From: Anammoximicrobium sp964486845
GTDB taxonomy: Bacteria; Planctomycetota; Planctomycetia; Pirellulales; Pirellulaceae
Direction of reading: 5' to 3'
NCBI GenBank assembly: GCA_964486845.1
Contig: CAZAQY010000013.1
Span: 1-64,000 of the forward strand
Length of the DNA: 64,000 nt
The notes beneath the pieces were generated by a model that saw only the letters and a program-made list of their open reading frames with translations, was not told the DNA's origin and searched no databases. Shown here in pieces: positions 18,993 to 27,444 of this stretch. How positions within the stretch are numbered: the stretch's first letter is position 1; the number at the start of each line of letters is the position of its first letter. The translations under genes were made by a program, and so were the position numbers.

Positions 18993-19387
18993 GGCGTGGC
19001 TCCTTAGGCTGGGAAACGCGGGAAGTCGGGACGAGTGTGGCTCGACGCGCCCAGAGATCAAGGGGGGGGGCGCCCCAGAATCGCCGGTTCTTCTCGACGT
19101 CGGGTGGCGTGGCCCCGCCAGTCTTGGCGTCCGTCGCGTCCTTTCCGCCCGTTGGCCCCGTGGGGTGGACTGGCCGCCAGGACGCACCTGACGCCGACGT
19201 GGGCGACGTGTGGGCAACGCGGGAGGGAAGCCCAAGGGGAACAGATCCTTCCCCAAGCAGGCGTTTGGTCAGCGTCCCTTATGGATTCCCGATGGCGAGG
19301 CGCTAGAATGCAGCGACAAGACGAATGAGTTGACTTTTCGCTGTCGACGCCTGCCCGCGGGACAGCCATCCAAGCTTGGGAATCGCC
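18993..19387. other. 395-bp gap near the probable left prophage end
   Basis: No gene. It has a GC palindrome GGGGCGCCCC near 19066 and a possible promoter (TTGACTTTTCG near 19331) for the small zinc-finger gene. The left attachment site may lie here or nearby, but I cannot identify a core sequence without the right end. Confidence 0.4.
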
Positions 19388-19576
19388 ATGAAAGTCAAAA
19401 CCTGTCCCCAGTGCGAACAGGCCTTCTCGACCACCGCGGCCGGCCTTGAGCTTATGTACGCCCACTTGATGAAAGAACACGAGTTGGCCGCAGAGGCGGC
19501 GGACGAGGCCATTGACGAGGGCAGAACCGAAGAACGCGAGGAAGCTCTGCCCGTGCCGCTCCCTCGCTGCAGTTGA
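19388..19576 (+). CDS. Small C2H2-like zinc-finger protein
   Basis: 62 residues. CPQC near residue 6 followed by AHLMKEHE gives a Cys2-His2 arrangement that could bind zinc and DNA, with an acidic C-terminal tail. The ATG at 19388 is taken; an upstream TTG at 19376 in the same frame has weak support. It is the only rightward gene in this part. Confidence 0.55.
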   Translation: MKVKTCPQCEQAFSTTAAGLELMYAHLMKEHELAAEAADEAIDEGRTEEREEALPVPLPRCS

Positions 19577-19606
19577 CGAAGGCCCGGAACGAACCCGGTC
19601 CCGTCG

Positions 19607-20002
19607 TCACACCGGCTCCAGCCCCTCCCACATCTCCCGCTGCTTCCCCCAGTCGATTTCCGCCGCGATCGGCCGCAGCAACTTCTCGTGGATCGCGGCC
19701 TTCCCCGACGTGACCCGTGGCAGAAACAGCAACGACTCCTGGATGTCCGGCGCCAGGTGCAGCAGGTTCATGATCTGCGTCATCCGCGGCTGCGTGACGT
19801 GTGCCAGCCGGGCCAGTTCCGACTGGTCCGTCACATGTCCGTCCCGGATCAATCCCTCGAACCGGACGGCCAGCGCCATCAGCTTTGAGATCCGGGGCAC
19901 CCGCCCGTCGGACGCCATCGCGGGTTCGGGCGTCTTGGGCACCATCCGTCGGCGGCCGGCTCGGCCTCGAGCAAACTCGACCTTCGTTCGTAGCGCGATC
20001 AT
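19607..20002 (-). CDS. Small HTH protein coupled to the serine recombinase
   Basis: 131 residues. The middle (HVTDQSELARLAHVTQPRMT, then QIMNLLHLAPDIQESLLFLP) is a helix-turn-helix of the ParB/KorB type. Its start overlaps the recombinase stop by four bases (ATGA), so the two are made together. A protein like this often follows large serine recombinases in phages and islands; a role in steering recombination or repressing the operon is inference. The N-terminus is basic. Confidence 0.75.
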   Translation of the reverse strand: MIALRTKVEFARGRAGRRRMVPKTPEPAMASDGRVPRISKLMALAVRFEGLIRDGHVTDQSELARLAHVTQPRMTQIMNLLHLAPDIQESLLFLPRVTSGKAAIHEKLLRPIAAEIDWGKQREMWEGLEPV

Positions 20003-21567
20003 ACGGCCTCCCCGCGTTGTTCTTGGGCCAAGGTCTTGATGGCGGTCGGGTGAAAGCTGACCACGATCTCGCTGGTGGCCGCGTCAAATTCGACGCGCTC
20101 CACCAGCAGAGTTAGCACCTGAGCTTGCTCCCGCGGGCTCAGGGCGTTCCACATGCGGTCGAAGTCGGTAAACGCCGCCAGGACGTCATGCTCCTCCACC
20201 CGTTCGTGCTCTTGGTGCTGAATCTGGACACGTACTTCGGCCAGCCGGGTCTCGGCCTGAGCGATCAGGCCATGTAGATCGGCGATCCGATCTGCTTTCA
20301 CGCCGCGGACCGGACCATCGGCGGTCAGTTTCTGCAACTCAGCGTGATACCTGGCCAAGTCCCGTTTCAGGCCGCCGGACTCCGTTCCCAGATTCTCAAG
20401 GTTGGCGGCGACCAGCGTCCGTGCCTGCCGGAGCACTTCCACGCGTAGCATCCGGTCGTGGGCGATGCAGCGTATCCTGTCCACCACCAACTGCTCGACC
20501 TCGGCGGCCGGCAAGCTCCCCGATGGGCAAGCAGATCGTCCGCTCTTGATGGCGTGGGTGCATGTGTAATACCGGTAGCGTTTGCCTTCGCGGCCGGTGA
20601 AATTGTGGACCATCGTGTGGCCGCATGCCTTGCAGTACAAGAGGCGCTTCAGCAGCGAGCCGTAGCGATTCCGCACTTCTGCGCCGCCGGAGCGGCTGTT
20701 CTTCTGGAGCTGCGTCTGAACCCTCTGGAAAACCTCTGGATCAATGATCGGTTCGTGCTCCCCGTCGTACAGGTCCGTTTTGTGTCGGAGCTTGCCGGCG
20801 TACAACGGGTTTGTCAGCAACGCATGCAGGCTGCCCCGGTCGAACGGTTGCCCGCCCTTGGGCCCGCCCGCCTTCGTCTTCCAGGCCTTGTTGTCCCAGC
20901 CCCGCCGGACTAACTCCTCGACGACCGGCAGAAGTGAACCATGCGACAGGTACAGGGAGAAGATCTCGCGGACGCGGGCGGCCTCGGCGGCGTTGACCAC
21001 GAGCTTGGGACTTGGGCCGGTACGGTCCACGTCGTAGCCCAGAATCGGCGTGCCGCCGGTCCATTTTCCCTTACGGCGTTGGGCCGCGATCTTGTCTCGG
21101 ATGCGCTCGCCGATGATCTCGCGTTCGAACTGCGCGAAGGACAGCAGGACGTTGAGCACCAACCGGCCCATGGACGTCGCCGTATTGAACTGCTGGGTCA
21201 CCGAAACAAACGAGATCCGCCGCTGCTCGAAGACCCCTATGATCCTGGCGAAGTCCAGCAGCGACCGACTGAGGCGGTCGACCTTGTAGACCACCACGCA
21301 GTCGATCTTCCCGGCCTCGCTGTCGGCCAGGAGCCGTTTCAGGGCCGGACGTTCCATGTTGCCGCCCGTGAATCCGCCGTCGTCATACTGTTCGGGCAGG
21401 CAGACCCAGCCGGCGCCCCGCTGGCTGGCGATGTAGGCTTCGCCCGATTCCCGTTGGGCGTCCAGGGAGTTGAATTCCTGATCAAGTCCTTCGTCGGTCG
21501 ATTTTCGAGTGTAGATCGCGCAACGGATGGTGGGGACTGTGGGCTTGCTGTTGGTTTTCCGGATCAT
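19999..21567 (-). CDS. Large serine recombinase (phage integrase)
   Basis: 522 residues. The N-terminal resolvase domain has YTRKSTDEG with the catalytic Ser near residue 23, then VYKVDRLSRSLLDFA and RLVLNVLLSFAQFEREIIGER. The recombinase domain follows (GTPILGYDVD). A zinc ribbon (CKACGHTM ... YTCTHAIKSGRSACPS) and a coiled-coil tail complete the large-serine-integrase plan. It inserts and, with a helper, excises the phage at att sites. It overlaps DUF2924 upstream and the HTH gene downstream by four bases each. Large serine integrases seldom use tRNA genes, so the fMet tRNA 12 kb away need not be the attachment site. Confidence 0.95.
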   Translation of the reverse strand: MIRKTNSKPTVPTIRCAIYTRKSTDEGLDQEFNSLDAQRESGEAYIASQRGAGWVCLPEQYDDGGFTGGNMERPALKRLLADSEAGKIDCVVVYKVDRLSRSLLDFARIIGVFEQRRISFVSVTQQFNTATSMGRLVLNVLLSFAQFEREIIGERIRDKIAAQRRKGKWTGGTPILGYDVDRTGPSPKLVVNAAEAARVREIFSLYLSHGSLLPVVEELVRRGWDNKAWKTKAGGPKGGQPFDRGSLHALLTNPLYAGKLRHKTDLYDGEHEPIIDPEVFQRVQTQLQKNSRSGGAEVRNRYGSLLKRLLYCKACGHTMVHNFTGREGKRYRYYTCTHAIKSGRSACPSGSLPAAEVEQLVVDRIRCIAHDRMLRVEVLRQARTLVAANLENLGTESGGLKRDLARYHAELQKLTADGPVRGVKADRIADLHGLIAQAETRLAEVRVQIQHQEHERVEEHDVLAAFTDFDRMWNALSPREQAQVLTLLVERVEFDAATSEIVVSFHPTAIKTLAQEQRGEAV

Positions 21568-22064
21568 CGCTTGCCCTCCAGCCCAAAGAATCGAAATCCG
21601 TTGCAGTGCGACCCTGAGATCGCCTTGGCCACGGCCGAAAGCGATTTGTAGCGTCTGCCGTCGTATTCAAAACTGCTTCCCCGAACGATCACGCGGATCA
21701 GCCGGCCCTTGTACGTGCGTTCAATGGTGTCGGTAGGCAGCCGTTCGTCGCGAGCGGCGTCGGCGCTCGTTCCGCGTCCCGTGTCCCCGCGTTGGTCCCT
21801 GGGCGGGGTGACACGCACGTCGGCGTCGTTGGCCAGTTCTGCCGCCCGTCGCCTGGCGCGTTCGGATAAGTCGCCTTCGTGGTCGGCTTGCAGCCGCCAG
21901 GCGATACGTCGGATGAGCCAGTTCTTGTGGCTGCTGCGGGCCTGCTCGCCGACGACCTCGGCATACTTGTCCCGGAGTTCCCTGGCCGTCATTTGTCGCA
22001 GGTCGGCGACCTGTTTGGCGATGTTCAGACCGCCCCGGCTCCCTGTAGAATCATCGATAGCCAT
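21564..22064 (-). CDS. DUF2924 protein of the recombinase operon
   Basis: 166 residues from ATG 22064 (GAAAGGG upstream). The N-terminal half is helical (MTARELRDKYAEVVGEQAR, NWLIRRIAWRLQ) and the C-terminal half has the family's YKGRLIRVIV, FEYDGRRYKSLSAVAKAISG and GFRFFGL. DUF2924 genes are regularly found directly before large serine recombinases, which suggests a helper role in recombination, not proven. The stop overlaps the recombinase start (ATGA). ATG 22082 in the same frame is an alternative start. Confidence 0.85.
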   Translation of the reverse strand: MAIDDSTGSRGGLNIAKQVADLRQMTARELRDKYAEVVGEQARSSHKNWLIRRIAWRLQADHEGDLSERARRRAAELANDADVRVTPPRDQRGDTGRGTSADAARDERLPTDTIERTYKGRLIRVIVRGSSFEYDGRRYKSLSAVAKAISGSHCNGFRFFGLEGKR

Positions 22065-22161
22065 GACATGCCCTTTCGTCATTAAAGGGTGGTTGTGGTT
22101 AGAGCCGGCGTGGTGTTCCAGCACCGCGTCGGCTCGCTTGTTTTCGGGGGCTCTCACGTTG

Positions 22162-22341
22162 TTAACCCCTGGGCACAGTGAGCCTCGAATCGGGCGGAAC
22201 ATCAAGCGGGTCTGGGTAGAATTCTTGGATTTCCTGCGGGTGGCCACGGCGCCGAAGCCGCAGCACACCGGCCGCCAGGATGGCAGCGACCTCGACGAGT
22301 CGAGCGTCGGCCGTCATATCGGCGGGAGTGTCTGTCTGCAT
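22162..22341 (-). CDS. Small conserved protein of the recombinase region
   Basis: 59 residues from ATG 22341, with GGAGG upstream. The helix DARLVEVAAILAAGVLRLRRR is typical of a short protein often encoded beside DUF2924 and recombinase genes. No known activity. It is about 100 bp upstream of the DUF2924 gene on the same strand. Confidence 0.6.
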   Translation of the reverse strand: MQTDTPADMTADARLVEVAAILAAGVLRLRRRGHPQEIQEFYPDPLDVPPDSRLTVPRG

Positions 22342-22433
22342 AATGGCCTCCGGTACGGGCTTGTCTGATCGAGCCCAAGGGAAGATGATCAGGGGCACAG
22401 GAACCACGGCACAGCGACGGAAGGGACAGGAAG

Positions 22434-22649
22434 ATGGCGCGGATCAGCATTCTCGGACTGCTGCTTATTTTCGGGGTTGTCGGTGCAGTCGTCCTCGTAA
22501 TCGTACTGGCCGCCCTCTTCAGCTCGCGGTTATCGCGTTCAAGCCAAGCCAACAATCCCAACCTGCGGCCATGCCCGGACTGCCGGAAATACGTCTCTGT
22601 CAGAGCCATAGAATGTCCGCACTGTGGCGGACCAGTTAAAGGCATGTAG
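22434..22649 (+). CDS. Membrane-anchored zinc-ribbon microprotein
   Basis: 71 residues. Residues 5-32 form one transmembrane helix (ISILGLLLIFGVVGAVVLVI), followed by a short basic linker and a zinc ribbon CPDC ... CPHC at the C-terminus. The ribbon is probably cytoplasmic. It is the only rightward gene in a long leftward block, so it could be a lysogeny or moron gene; this is inference. Confidence 0.6.
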   Translation: MARISILGLLLIFGVVGAVVLVIVLAALFSSRLSRSSQANNPNLRPCPDCRKYVSVRAIECPHCGGPVKGM

Positions 22650-22653
22650 CTTT

Positions 22654-22920
22654 TCAGCCCTTCCGTTGCTCCCGGTACCCCAGTCGCCACAGCGCCCGGG
22701 CCGCGTCGCGGGCGAAGCCTGCCACGAACTCCTCATCGATGTGCCAGCCGCCCGCGTGGATCAACTCATGGAGCAAGATCTCCAGCCGTTCTTCGCCGCG
22801 CAGGCTGGACAGAATGCGGATTTCCTTGCCGCGGGTGGTCGGCGGATCGCAGTCCCCGCGGTTGGCCATGTTCGGCGCAAAACGCAGATTCCAGACTTTG
22901 CCCAGGATGTTGACTCGCAT
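22654..22920 (-). CDS. Small putative zinc metallopeptidase-like protein
   Basis: 88 residues. HELIHAGGWHIDEEFV near residues 51-66 gives an HExxH motif with a downstream Glu, as in SprT-like or ImmA-like small metallopeptidases. Phages often carry this short form. It starts 4 bp after the stop of the DUF5664-like gene (GTGAAGG ribosome site). The substrate is unknown. Confidence 0.65.
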   Translation of the reverse strand: MRVNILGKVWNLRFAPNMANRGDCDPPTTRGKEIRILSSLRGEERLEILLHELIHAGGWHIDEEFVAGFARDAARALWRLGYREQRKG

Positions 22921-22923
22921 CCT

Positions 22924-23310
22924 TCACTCCTGTGCGTCCACGGCCGCTGGCTGGTACTGGGGCATGTCATCCAATTCCGCCGGCAGCACGCCGCGATCGA
23001 TCATCTCGCGGTAATGCATCAAGGCCTGGGCCCCGAACACGATCGCGGCCAAGTGATCCTCTTCCTCGTCGCCCTGCAGCCACTGCAGCAGGTGGCGATA
23101 CATCGAGGCAGTGATTTCGGAAAACGGCTGGCCCAGGTACCAGTTACGCTCCCCGTACTTGGCCGCCCCCTTGCGCATGTGCTCGCCGACGCGCATCAGG
23201 GCGAACGGGGAAATCAGGTCCGGCCGCGGCTTCAGGTCGCCCCGGTCGCGGACCGAACCGGTGGCGAATGTGCGCCGCTCGCCGGAATCCTTGACGACGA
23301 AATCGGTCAC
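22924..23310 (-). CDS. dATP/dGTP diphosphohydrolase-like protein (DUF5664)
   Basis: 128 residues from a GTG at 23310 that overlaps the upstream stop (GTGA) and has GGAG before it. Conserved stretches RPDLISPFALMRVGEHMRKG, KYGERNW and RHLLQWLQGDEEEDHLAAIV match the phage DUF5664 family, related to all-alpha NTP pyrophosphohydrolases; the acidic EEEDH would bind Mg. It may adjust the dNTP pool during replication. Function by family resemblance. Confidence 0.7.
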   Translation of the reverse strand: MTDFVVKDSGERRTFATGSVRDRGDLKPRPDLISPFALMRVGEHMRKGAAKYGERNWYLGQPFSEITASMYRHLLQWLQGDEEEDHLAAIVFGAQALMHYREMIDRGVLPAELDDMPQYQPAAVDAQE

Positions 23311-23576
23311 GCGGCCATCTCCTTGGATCTCGACAGGTCCGTGTGGGGCGTCCGACTGTTGGCAGCCTGCAATACAGGCGGCGTCACGATCCGGCGACAC
23401 GCGAAGCCCGCCGAGTCGCAGCCATCGTCGCAGACCACTTCGAGGACCGTCGCCTGGACCACCTTGGTTACGGCATGGCAGATCCAAATGGATCGCTTGC
23501 CGTCGCGGGACAACAAGACAACGGGCCGCGCTTCGTGTCTGGCGGACATCTCGATCTTGGTTACACGGACTTTCAT
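23307..23576 (-). CDS. Hypothetical phage protein
   Basis: 89 residues with a strong AGGAGG site. It begins MKVRVTKIEMSARHEARPVV and is mostly strand-like with four cysteines; no family recognised. Its stop overlaps the start of the DUF5664-like gene by four bases, so it is co-translated. Confidence 0.55.
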   Translation of the reverse strand: MKVRVTKIEMSARHEARPVVLLSRDGKRSIWICHAVTKVVQATVLEVVCDDGCDSAGFACRRIVTPPVLQAANSRTPHTDLSRSKEMAA

Positions 23577-23596
23577 GGAACCTCCTGGTCAAAGGG

Positions 23597-23830
23597 CTAG
23601 GAAACATTCGAACGATCACGACAAATCTGCGACAGAACCTTTGCACCTTCCGCCTGTTCCGCTGCACGAACCAACGGAAGATCGTCAAGGGCCAGGGACG
23701 CCACCTGCTCCCACGTGTATGTGCGGCTCTTGCGGCGCCGGTATCCACGGATCCTGATCCCCGCCTCCGCAACCTGGATGACCAGATCGCCAATTCGGCG
23801 CTGGATCGGGCGTTTCAGCTTCGTTACCAT
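23597..23830 (-). CDS. Hypothetical basic phage protein
   Basis: 77 residues from ATG 23830 (AAGGAGG 8 bp upstream). The N-terminal half is basic and strand-like (RRIGDLVIQVAEAGIRIRGY), then one helix. No family recognised. It belongs to the leftward early operon. Confidence 0.55.
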   Translation of the reverse strand: MVTKLKRPIQRRIGDLVIQVAEAGIRIRGYRRRKSRTYTWEQVASLALDDLPLVRAAEQAEGAKVLSQICRDRSNVS

Positions 23831-23867
23831 GGGGACCTCCTTGACAAGCGGAGAGTGCCGCAGGCCG

Positions 23868-24230
23868 TCAATTGCGTGGGACGCGGTCAGGCGAGGAAGC
23901 CGCCTTGATGTCCTCGAACCACCGGCGAACGATCGGACCGTAATGGGCATCTCGGGCCAACAGATATCGGGCACGCATGATCTTCAGCGCGTCCCGACCG
24001 ATCGGATTGGTGACCAGCGGATGCTGGACCTCGAACTTGTCCGGCAGGACACCCTCGGGATAGAATCCCCACGGCAGAACTTTCACCGCGTGCTCGAGCA
24101 TTCCGCCAGCAAACGGGAGCACGGGGCTGTACGCGATCTCCAGATCGACCATCGCCAGCAGTTCGGGCGTAATCCCTTCCTCGGCCAATCGTTCGTCGAC
24201 GAACTGTGTCAATACGTTGAGCAAAGTCAT
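23868..24230 (-). CDS. Hypothetical phage protein
   Basis: 120 residues. It begins just after the stop of the phosphoesterase gene (3 bp apart) and is therefore in the same operon. It has a helical N-terminus (LLNVLTQFVDERLAEEGI) and a Trp/Tyr-rich middle; no motif recognised. Confidence 0.6.
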   Translation of the reverse strand: MTLLNVLTQFVDERLAEEGITPELLAMVDLEIAYSPVLPFAGGMLEHAVKVLPWGFYPEGVLPDKFEVQHPLVTNPIGRDALKIMRARYLLARDAHYGPIVRRWFEDIKAASSPDRVPRN

Positions 24231-24233
24231 ATT

Positions 24234-25268
24234 TCACCCACAGAAAACCGGCACGGTCAGAACCTTGCCGTAGTCGCGATCGATCACCATGAACGTCTGC
24301 GTCGGCTGCTGGAACTCGGCGCCGATTTCCACGGCGTAGGCGTCGTAGCCCACCAGGCAGCCGCAGACAACGAAATCCCAGCTGTCGATGAACTGGTGGA
24401 AGTGCCCCAGCACGTCGAGGGCGGCAGGCTTCCGCTTGTTCCACTGGGCGATCTTCTTCTTCAGCGGGATCGTCACGCCGCCCACGCCCCCGGCGTAGTG
24501 AACGGCGTCGCCGTGGTGGAATCGCACGGCATGCCCCTGGATGTCGAGCCAGTTGTGATAGCCCTGCTCGACCTTGAACGTCACTTTCGACGTGCGACGG
24601 AAGTGACGTGCGAGATTTTGGTACGCGAGCCACTCCCAGCTGTGTCGGTACCCGGTGGCAATGCGACGTTTCTTCGTGGTACGCCCGTGATTGCCAAAGC
24701 TGGTGACCACGGTGATGTGGTCGACCTTGGCCTCCCGCAACAGCAAGTCGACACCCGCGGCCACGTGGTCCTGGACGTACATCACGGCCTCGGCCGGACC
24801 CAGGAAGTTCGATTCTTCGAGCTCCTCGTGGATGGTGCCGTTGATGAGGTCGCCGCCGAGCCAGACCACCATGTCACGGATGTGCGAAATCCTCCTGGCG
24901 AAATCCAGCAAGAACAAAGCCTTCTGCCACGTTTTGCAGATCCGGCGATCGGCGATCGCCAAGTTGAATTCGTTGGCGCCATCCACGGATTCGAGCGTTA
25001 TACGGCTTTCGGCATGCCAGTCGTTACAGCACAGGACGGCGGTGGCCTGACCGCGGGAGACCCTGCCGCTGGGCTGTAGCTTCTTCCTGGCCACGCGATC
25101 CTTGGTGGCGAGCACCGTCTCCAAACTGCGTTCGACATGCACCAGTTCGCTCTCGGCCTGGCTGCGTTTCTGCCGTTCGAGTCGGAGCTCGGCACGGGCC
25201 GAGGCCAGCTTGGTTTCCAGGCTGCGCATGGCCTTAACATCGGCGGCGGTCTGATCATTGTTGCTCAT
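24234..25268 (-). CDS. Phage metallophosphoesterase
   Basis: 344 residues. After a coiled-coil N-terminus (residues 1-60) come the calcineurin-like motifs in order: NDWHAES, WLGGDLING, SFGNHGR, RFHHGDAV and GHFHQF. These bind two metal ions and cut phosphoester bonds; the substrate in phages is not known. The coiled coil suggests oligomerisation. The start overlaps the stop of the small basic protein upstream (ATGA). Confidence 0.85.
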   Translation of the reverse strand: MSNNDQTAADVKAMRSLETKLASARAELRLERQKRSQAESELVHVERSLETVLATKDRVARKKLQPSGRVSRGQATAVLCCNDWHAESRITLESVDGANEFNLAIADRRICKTWQKALFLLDFARRISHIRDMVVWLGGDLINGTIHEELEESNFLGPAEAVMYVQDHVAAGVDLLLREAKVDHITVVTSFGNHGRTTKKRRIATGYRHSWEWLAYQNLARHFRRTSKVTFKVEQGYHNWLDIQGHAVRFHHGDAVHYAGGVGGVTIPLKKKIAQWNKRKPAALDVLGHFHQFIDSWDFVVCGCLVGYDAYAVEIGAEFQQPTQTFMVIDRDYGKVLTVPVFCG

Positions 25269-25420
25269 GACTCGATGGTGTCTCCTCGGTACATGCCCCT
25301 CCGCAAGTCGCGACGCACGTTTCGGCGATTCGCCTTATTCACGAACCTGCGCCCGTGGGGACGCAGGGCGTTACGCGTGTGTTTGACGGTCCGCTTGATG
25401 CGGCAGTCGTCCTTCTTCAT
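25265..25420 (-). CDS. Small highly basic protein
   Basis: 51 residues, about 18 of them Arg or Lys (begins MKKDDCRIKRTVKHTR, ends RRGMYRGDTIES). It is linked on both sides by four-base ATGA overlaps, to the zinc-binding protein upstream and the phosphoesterase downstream, which strongly supports that it is translated. The charge suggests nucleic-acid binding. Confidence 0.65.
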   Translation of the reverse strand: MKKDDCRIKRTVKHTRNALRPHGRRFVNKANRRNVRRDLRRGMYRGDTIES

Positions 25421-25605
25421 GCGTGCCTCAAAACGGCAGGTGAATGGCCTTGAGCGTCGGACGCGTCACAGAGATTCCATGTCGCCCACCACGTTTGCGA
25501 GCAGTAATCTTCCCAACACAACGGGCACAGCAGACCGCCATGACCATCCGGCCAGCCGCTGTGCTCGTCTTCTCGGACTCCGCACTTGGAACATGGCTCC
25601 GTCAT
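25417..25605 (-). CDS. Small cysteine-rich zinc-binding protein
   Basis: 62 residues. CSKC near the start and CPLC in the middle give a likely zinc site; two Trp-rich helices follow. The stop overlaps the next start by ATGA. It begins 10 bp after the helicase gene ends. Confidence 0.6.
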   Translation of the reverse strand: MTEPCSKCGVREDEHSGWPDGHGGLLCPLCWEDYCSQTWWATWNLCDASDAQGHSPAVLRHA

Positions 25606-25614
25606 GGCATCCCC

Positions 25615-27303
25615 TTAAAACGGCAGATATTCTGGGTCGTAATCCGTGACCGGCCGAGCTTCACAGGCTTCCGGCATCGGCCCCAGTTCGTAATCCACGA
25701 TTCGCTCGTAAGGCTCGCCAGCGACGGCGCGGACGGTGATGTACGTGGGGGGAGCCACCGCTCCGCACTCCGCCAACTGGACTGCTCGCTCGGCCGTGTC
25801 CGGCACTGGATCCGGCGAGCGTTTCCGCCACCACTGTTCCGCCTTGCGGCGGGCATAGCCCTCGTGCTCGACGCACACCCACTCCGACTTGTACTCGTTA
25901 AGGCCGACCTGGTAGTCGACCCGCATGGTCTTTGGCGCGTCCTCGGCCGCGCCCCGTTTGGTGTGGACGCTGTAGGACACGTCCTCGACTTTGAAGGTCG
26001 TGATCGTCACTTGGCCGGACAGGATTCCGGCCTCGCTGGCTTGGGCCTCGTGCTTCTGTCGCTCGGGCGGCGGAAACTGGTAGCCGCAATCGGGGCAAGT
26101 GGAATAGCCGGCGGCGATCACCGACTGGCATTCGGGACATTCCTTGGCCGGGGCCTCGCCACTGCCGGAAGACGATTTGTCCTTGATCTTCAGCTGGTCC
26201 ACGGGGCCGTGCCGAAGCACGTTGCCGCCGAAGTCCAACACCAGGCAGTTCTGTTTGCCGTCGTGCAGGCGGAAGCCTCTCCCAACGCACTGATAGAAAA
26301 GCCCCGCCGACGCAGTCGGCCGCAACAAGGCGACACAATCGATGTTCGGCGCGTCAAAGCCCGTGGTCAGCACATTGACGTTGCACAGGTACTTGAGCGG
26401 CTCGCGGCCGAACAGGCCGCCGGACACCCGCCGAAACCGGGCCAGCAATTCGTCGCGTTCCGCCGCGGGCGTTTCGCCGCACACGAACCCGCATTCCAGG
26501 CCGTGCTTCTCCTGCAAGGCACGGACGACGTGGCGACCGTGGGCGACTCCCGCGGCGAAGATCAGCACGGACTGGCGATCCTGCGTGGCCTCGACGATTT
26601 CCCGACAGGCCGCCTCGACCACCGAGTCCTGGTCCACGAGGTTTTCGACCTCGTCGGCGACGAACTCGCCAGCGCGGACGTGCAAGCCGCTGGTGTCCAC
26701 CTTGGTCTTGCCAGCCTTGGTGACCAGAGGGCACAGGTAGCCGTCGCGGATCAATTCCCGAACACCGATTTCGTAGCAGATGGTGTTAAGGAAATGGTCT
26801 GGCCCACAGATCGCTCCGCTGTCCAGCCGGAACGGCGTCGCCGTCAGGCCGATGACGCGCACATGCGGATTGACGGCTTTCGCCTCGGACAAAAATTGAC
26901 GGTACATGCCGTCGCCATCGCGGGGAATGAGATGGCATTCGTCACAGATGATGAGGTCGAAGGCGTCCAGTTCGCAGGCCCGTTTGTAGACGCTCTGGAT
27001 TCCAGCGACGATCACTGCGTGCTCGGTATCGCGCCGCTTCAGGCCGGCGGAATACACGCCGAACTTGACTTCGGGGCAGACGGCCCGCAGCTTGTCGGCC
27101 GCCTGCTCAAGTAACTCCTTGACGTGTGCCAGGATCAGTACGCGGCCGCCCCACTGCGTCACCGCGTCCTTACAGATCGTGGCCAACAGGGGTGTCTTGC
27201 CCGCCGCCGTTGGCAACACGACGACCGGATTGTCGTCACGTTGCCGCAGGTGGCGATAGACGGCCTCGATGGCTTCTCGCTGATAAGGACGCAGTGTGAG
27301 CAT
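25615..27303 (-). CDS. SF2 DEAD/DEAH-box helicase
   Basis: 562 residues from ATG 27303. Superfamily 2 motifs are in order: LRPYQREAIEAV (Q-like), PTAAGKT (I, near residue 30), DECH (II, near 120), GLTATP (III), TTGFDAPNID (V) and QCVGRGFRLH (VI). A zinc ribbon (CPECQSVIAAG, CPDCGYQFPP) and a novel C-terminal region follow. It should unwind DNA during phage replication or recombination, as in the phage SSL2-like group. The frame is open to 27405, but MLTLRPYQ is the usual start of this family; the ribosome site there is weak. Confidence 0.85.
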   Translation of the reverse strand: MLTLRPYQREAIEAVYRHLRQRDDNPVVVLPTAAGKTPLLATICKDAVTQWGGRVLILAHVKELLEQAADKLRAVCPEVKFGVYSAGLKRRDTEHAVIVAGIQSVYKRACELDAFDLIICDECHLIPRDGDGMYRQFLSEAKAVNPHVRVIGLTATPFRLDSGAICGPDHFLNTICYEIGVRELIRDGYLCPLVTKAGKTKVDTSGLHVRAGEFVADEVENLVDQDSVVEAACREIVEATQDRQSVLIFAAGVAHGRHVVRALQEKHGLECGFVCGETPAAERDELLARFRRVSGGLFGREPLKYLCNVNVLTTGFDAPNIDCVALLRPTASAGLFYQCVGRGFRLHDGKQNCLVLDFGGNVLRHGPVDQLKIKDKSSSGSGEAPAKECPECQSVIAAGYSTCPDCGYQFPPPERQKHEAQASEAGILSGQVTITTFKVEDVSYSVHTKRGAAEDAPKTMRVDYQVGLNEYKSEWVCVEHEGYARRKAEQWWRKRSPDPVPDTAERAVQLAECGAVAPPTYITVRAVAGEPYERIVDYELGPMPEACEARPVTDYDPEYLPF

Positions 27304-27444
27304 GCTGATCGTCGTCGGAGTGGGCACAACGTGGGTGGACAAGAGCGAAACCGACACGCCACCGGATCGCGGGAGTGGTGGCGTGATCCGCTGCCGGTCC
27401 CCCAAGCACTGTCCGGGTCGCTTGGACGAATTCTGCTGCGTCGC

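Noticed and set aside
22174..22210. Third full copy (P1) of the CCGCTTGA-GGCTCA element
   Set aside because: It lies inside the coding sequence of a conserved small protein, so the likeness may come from codons; kept only as weak support in the finding.
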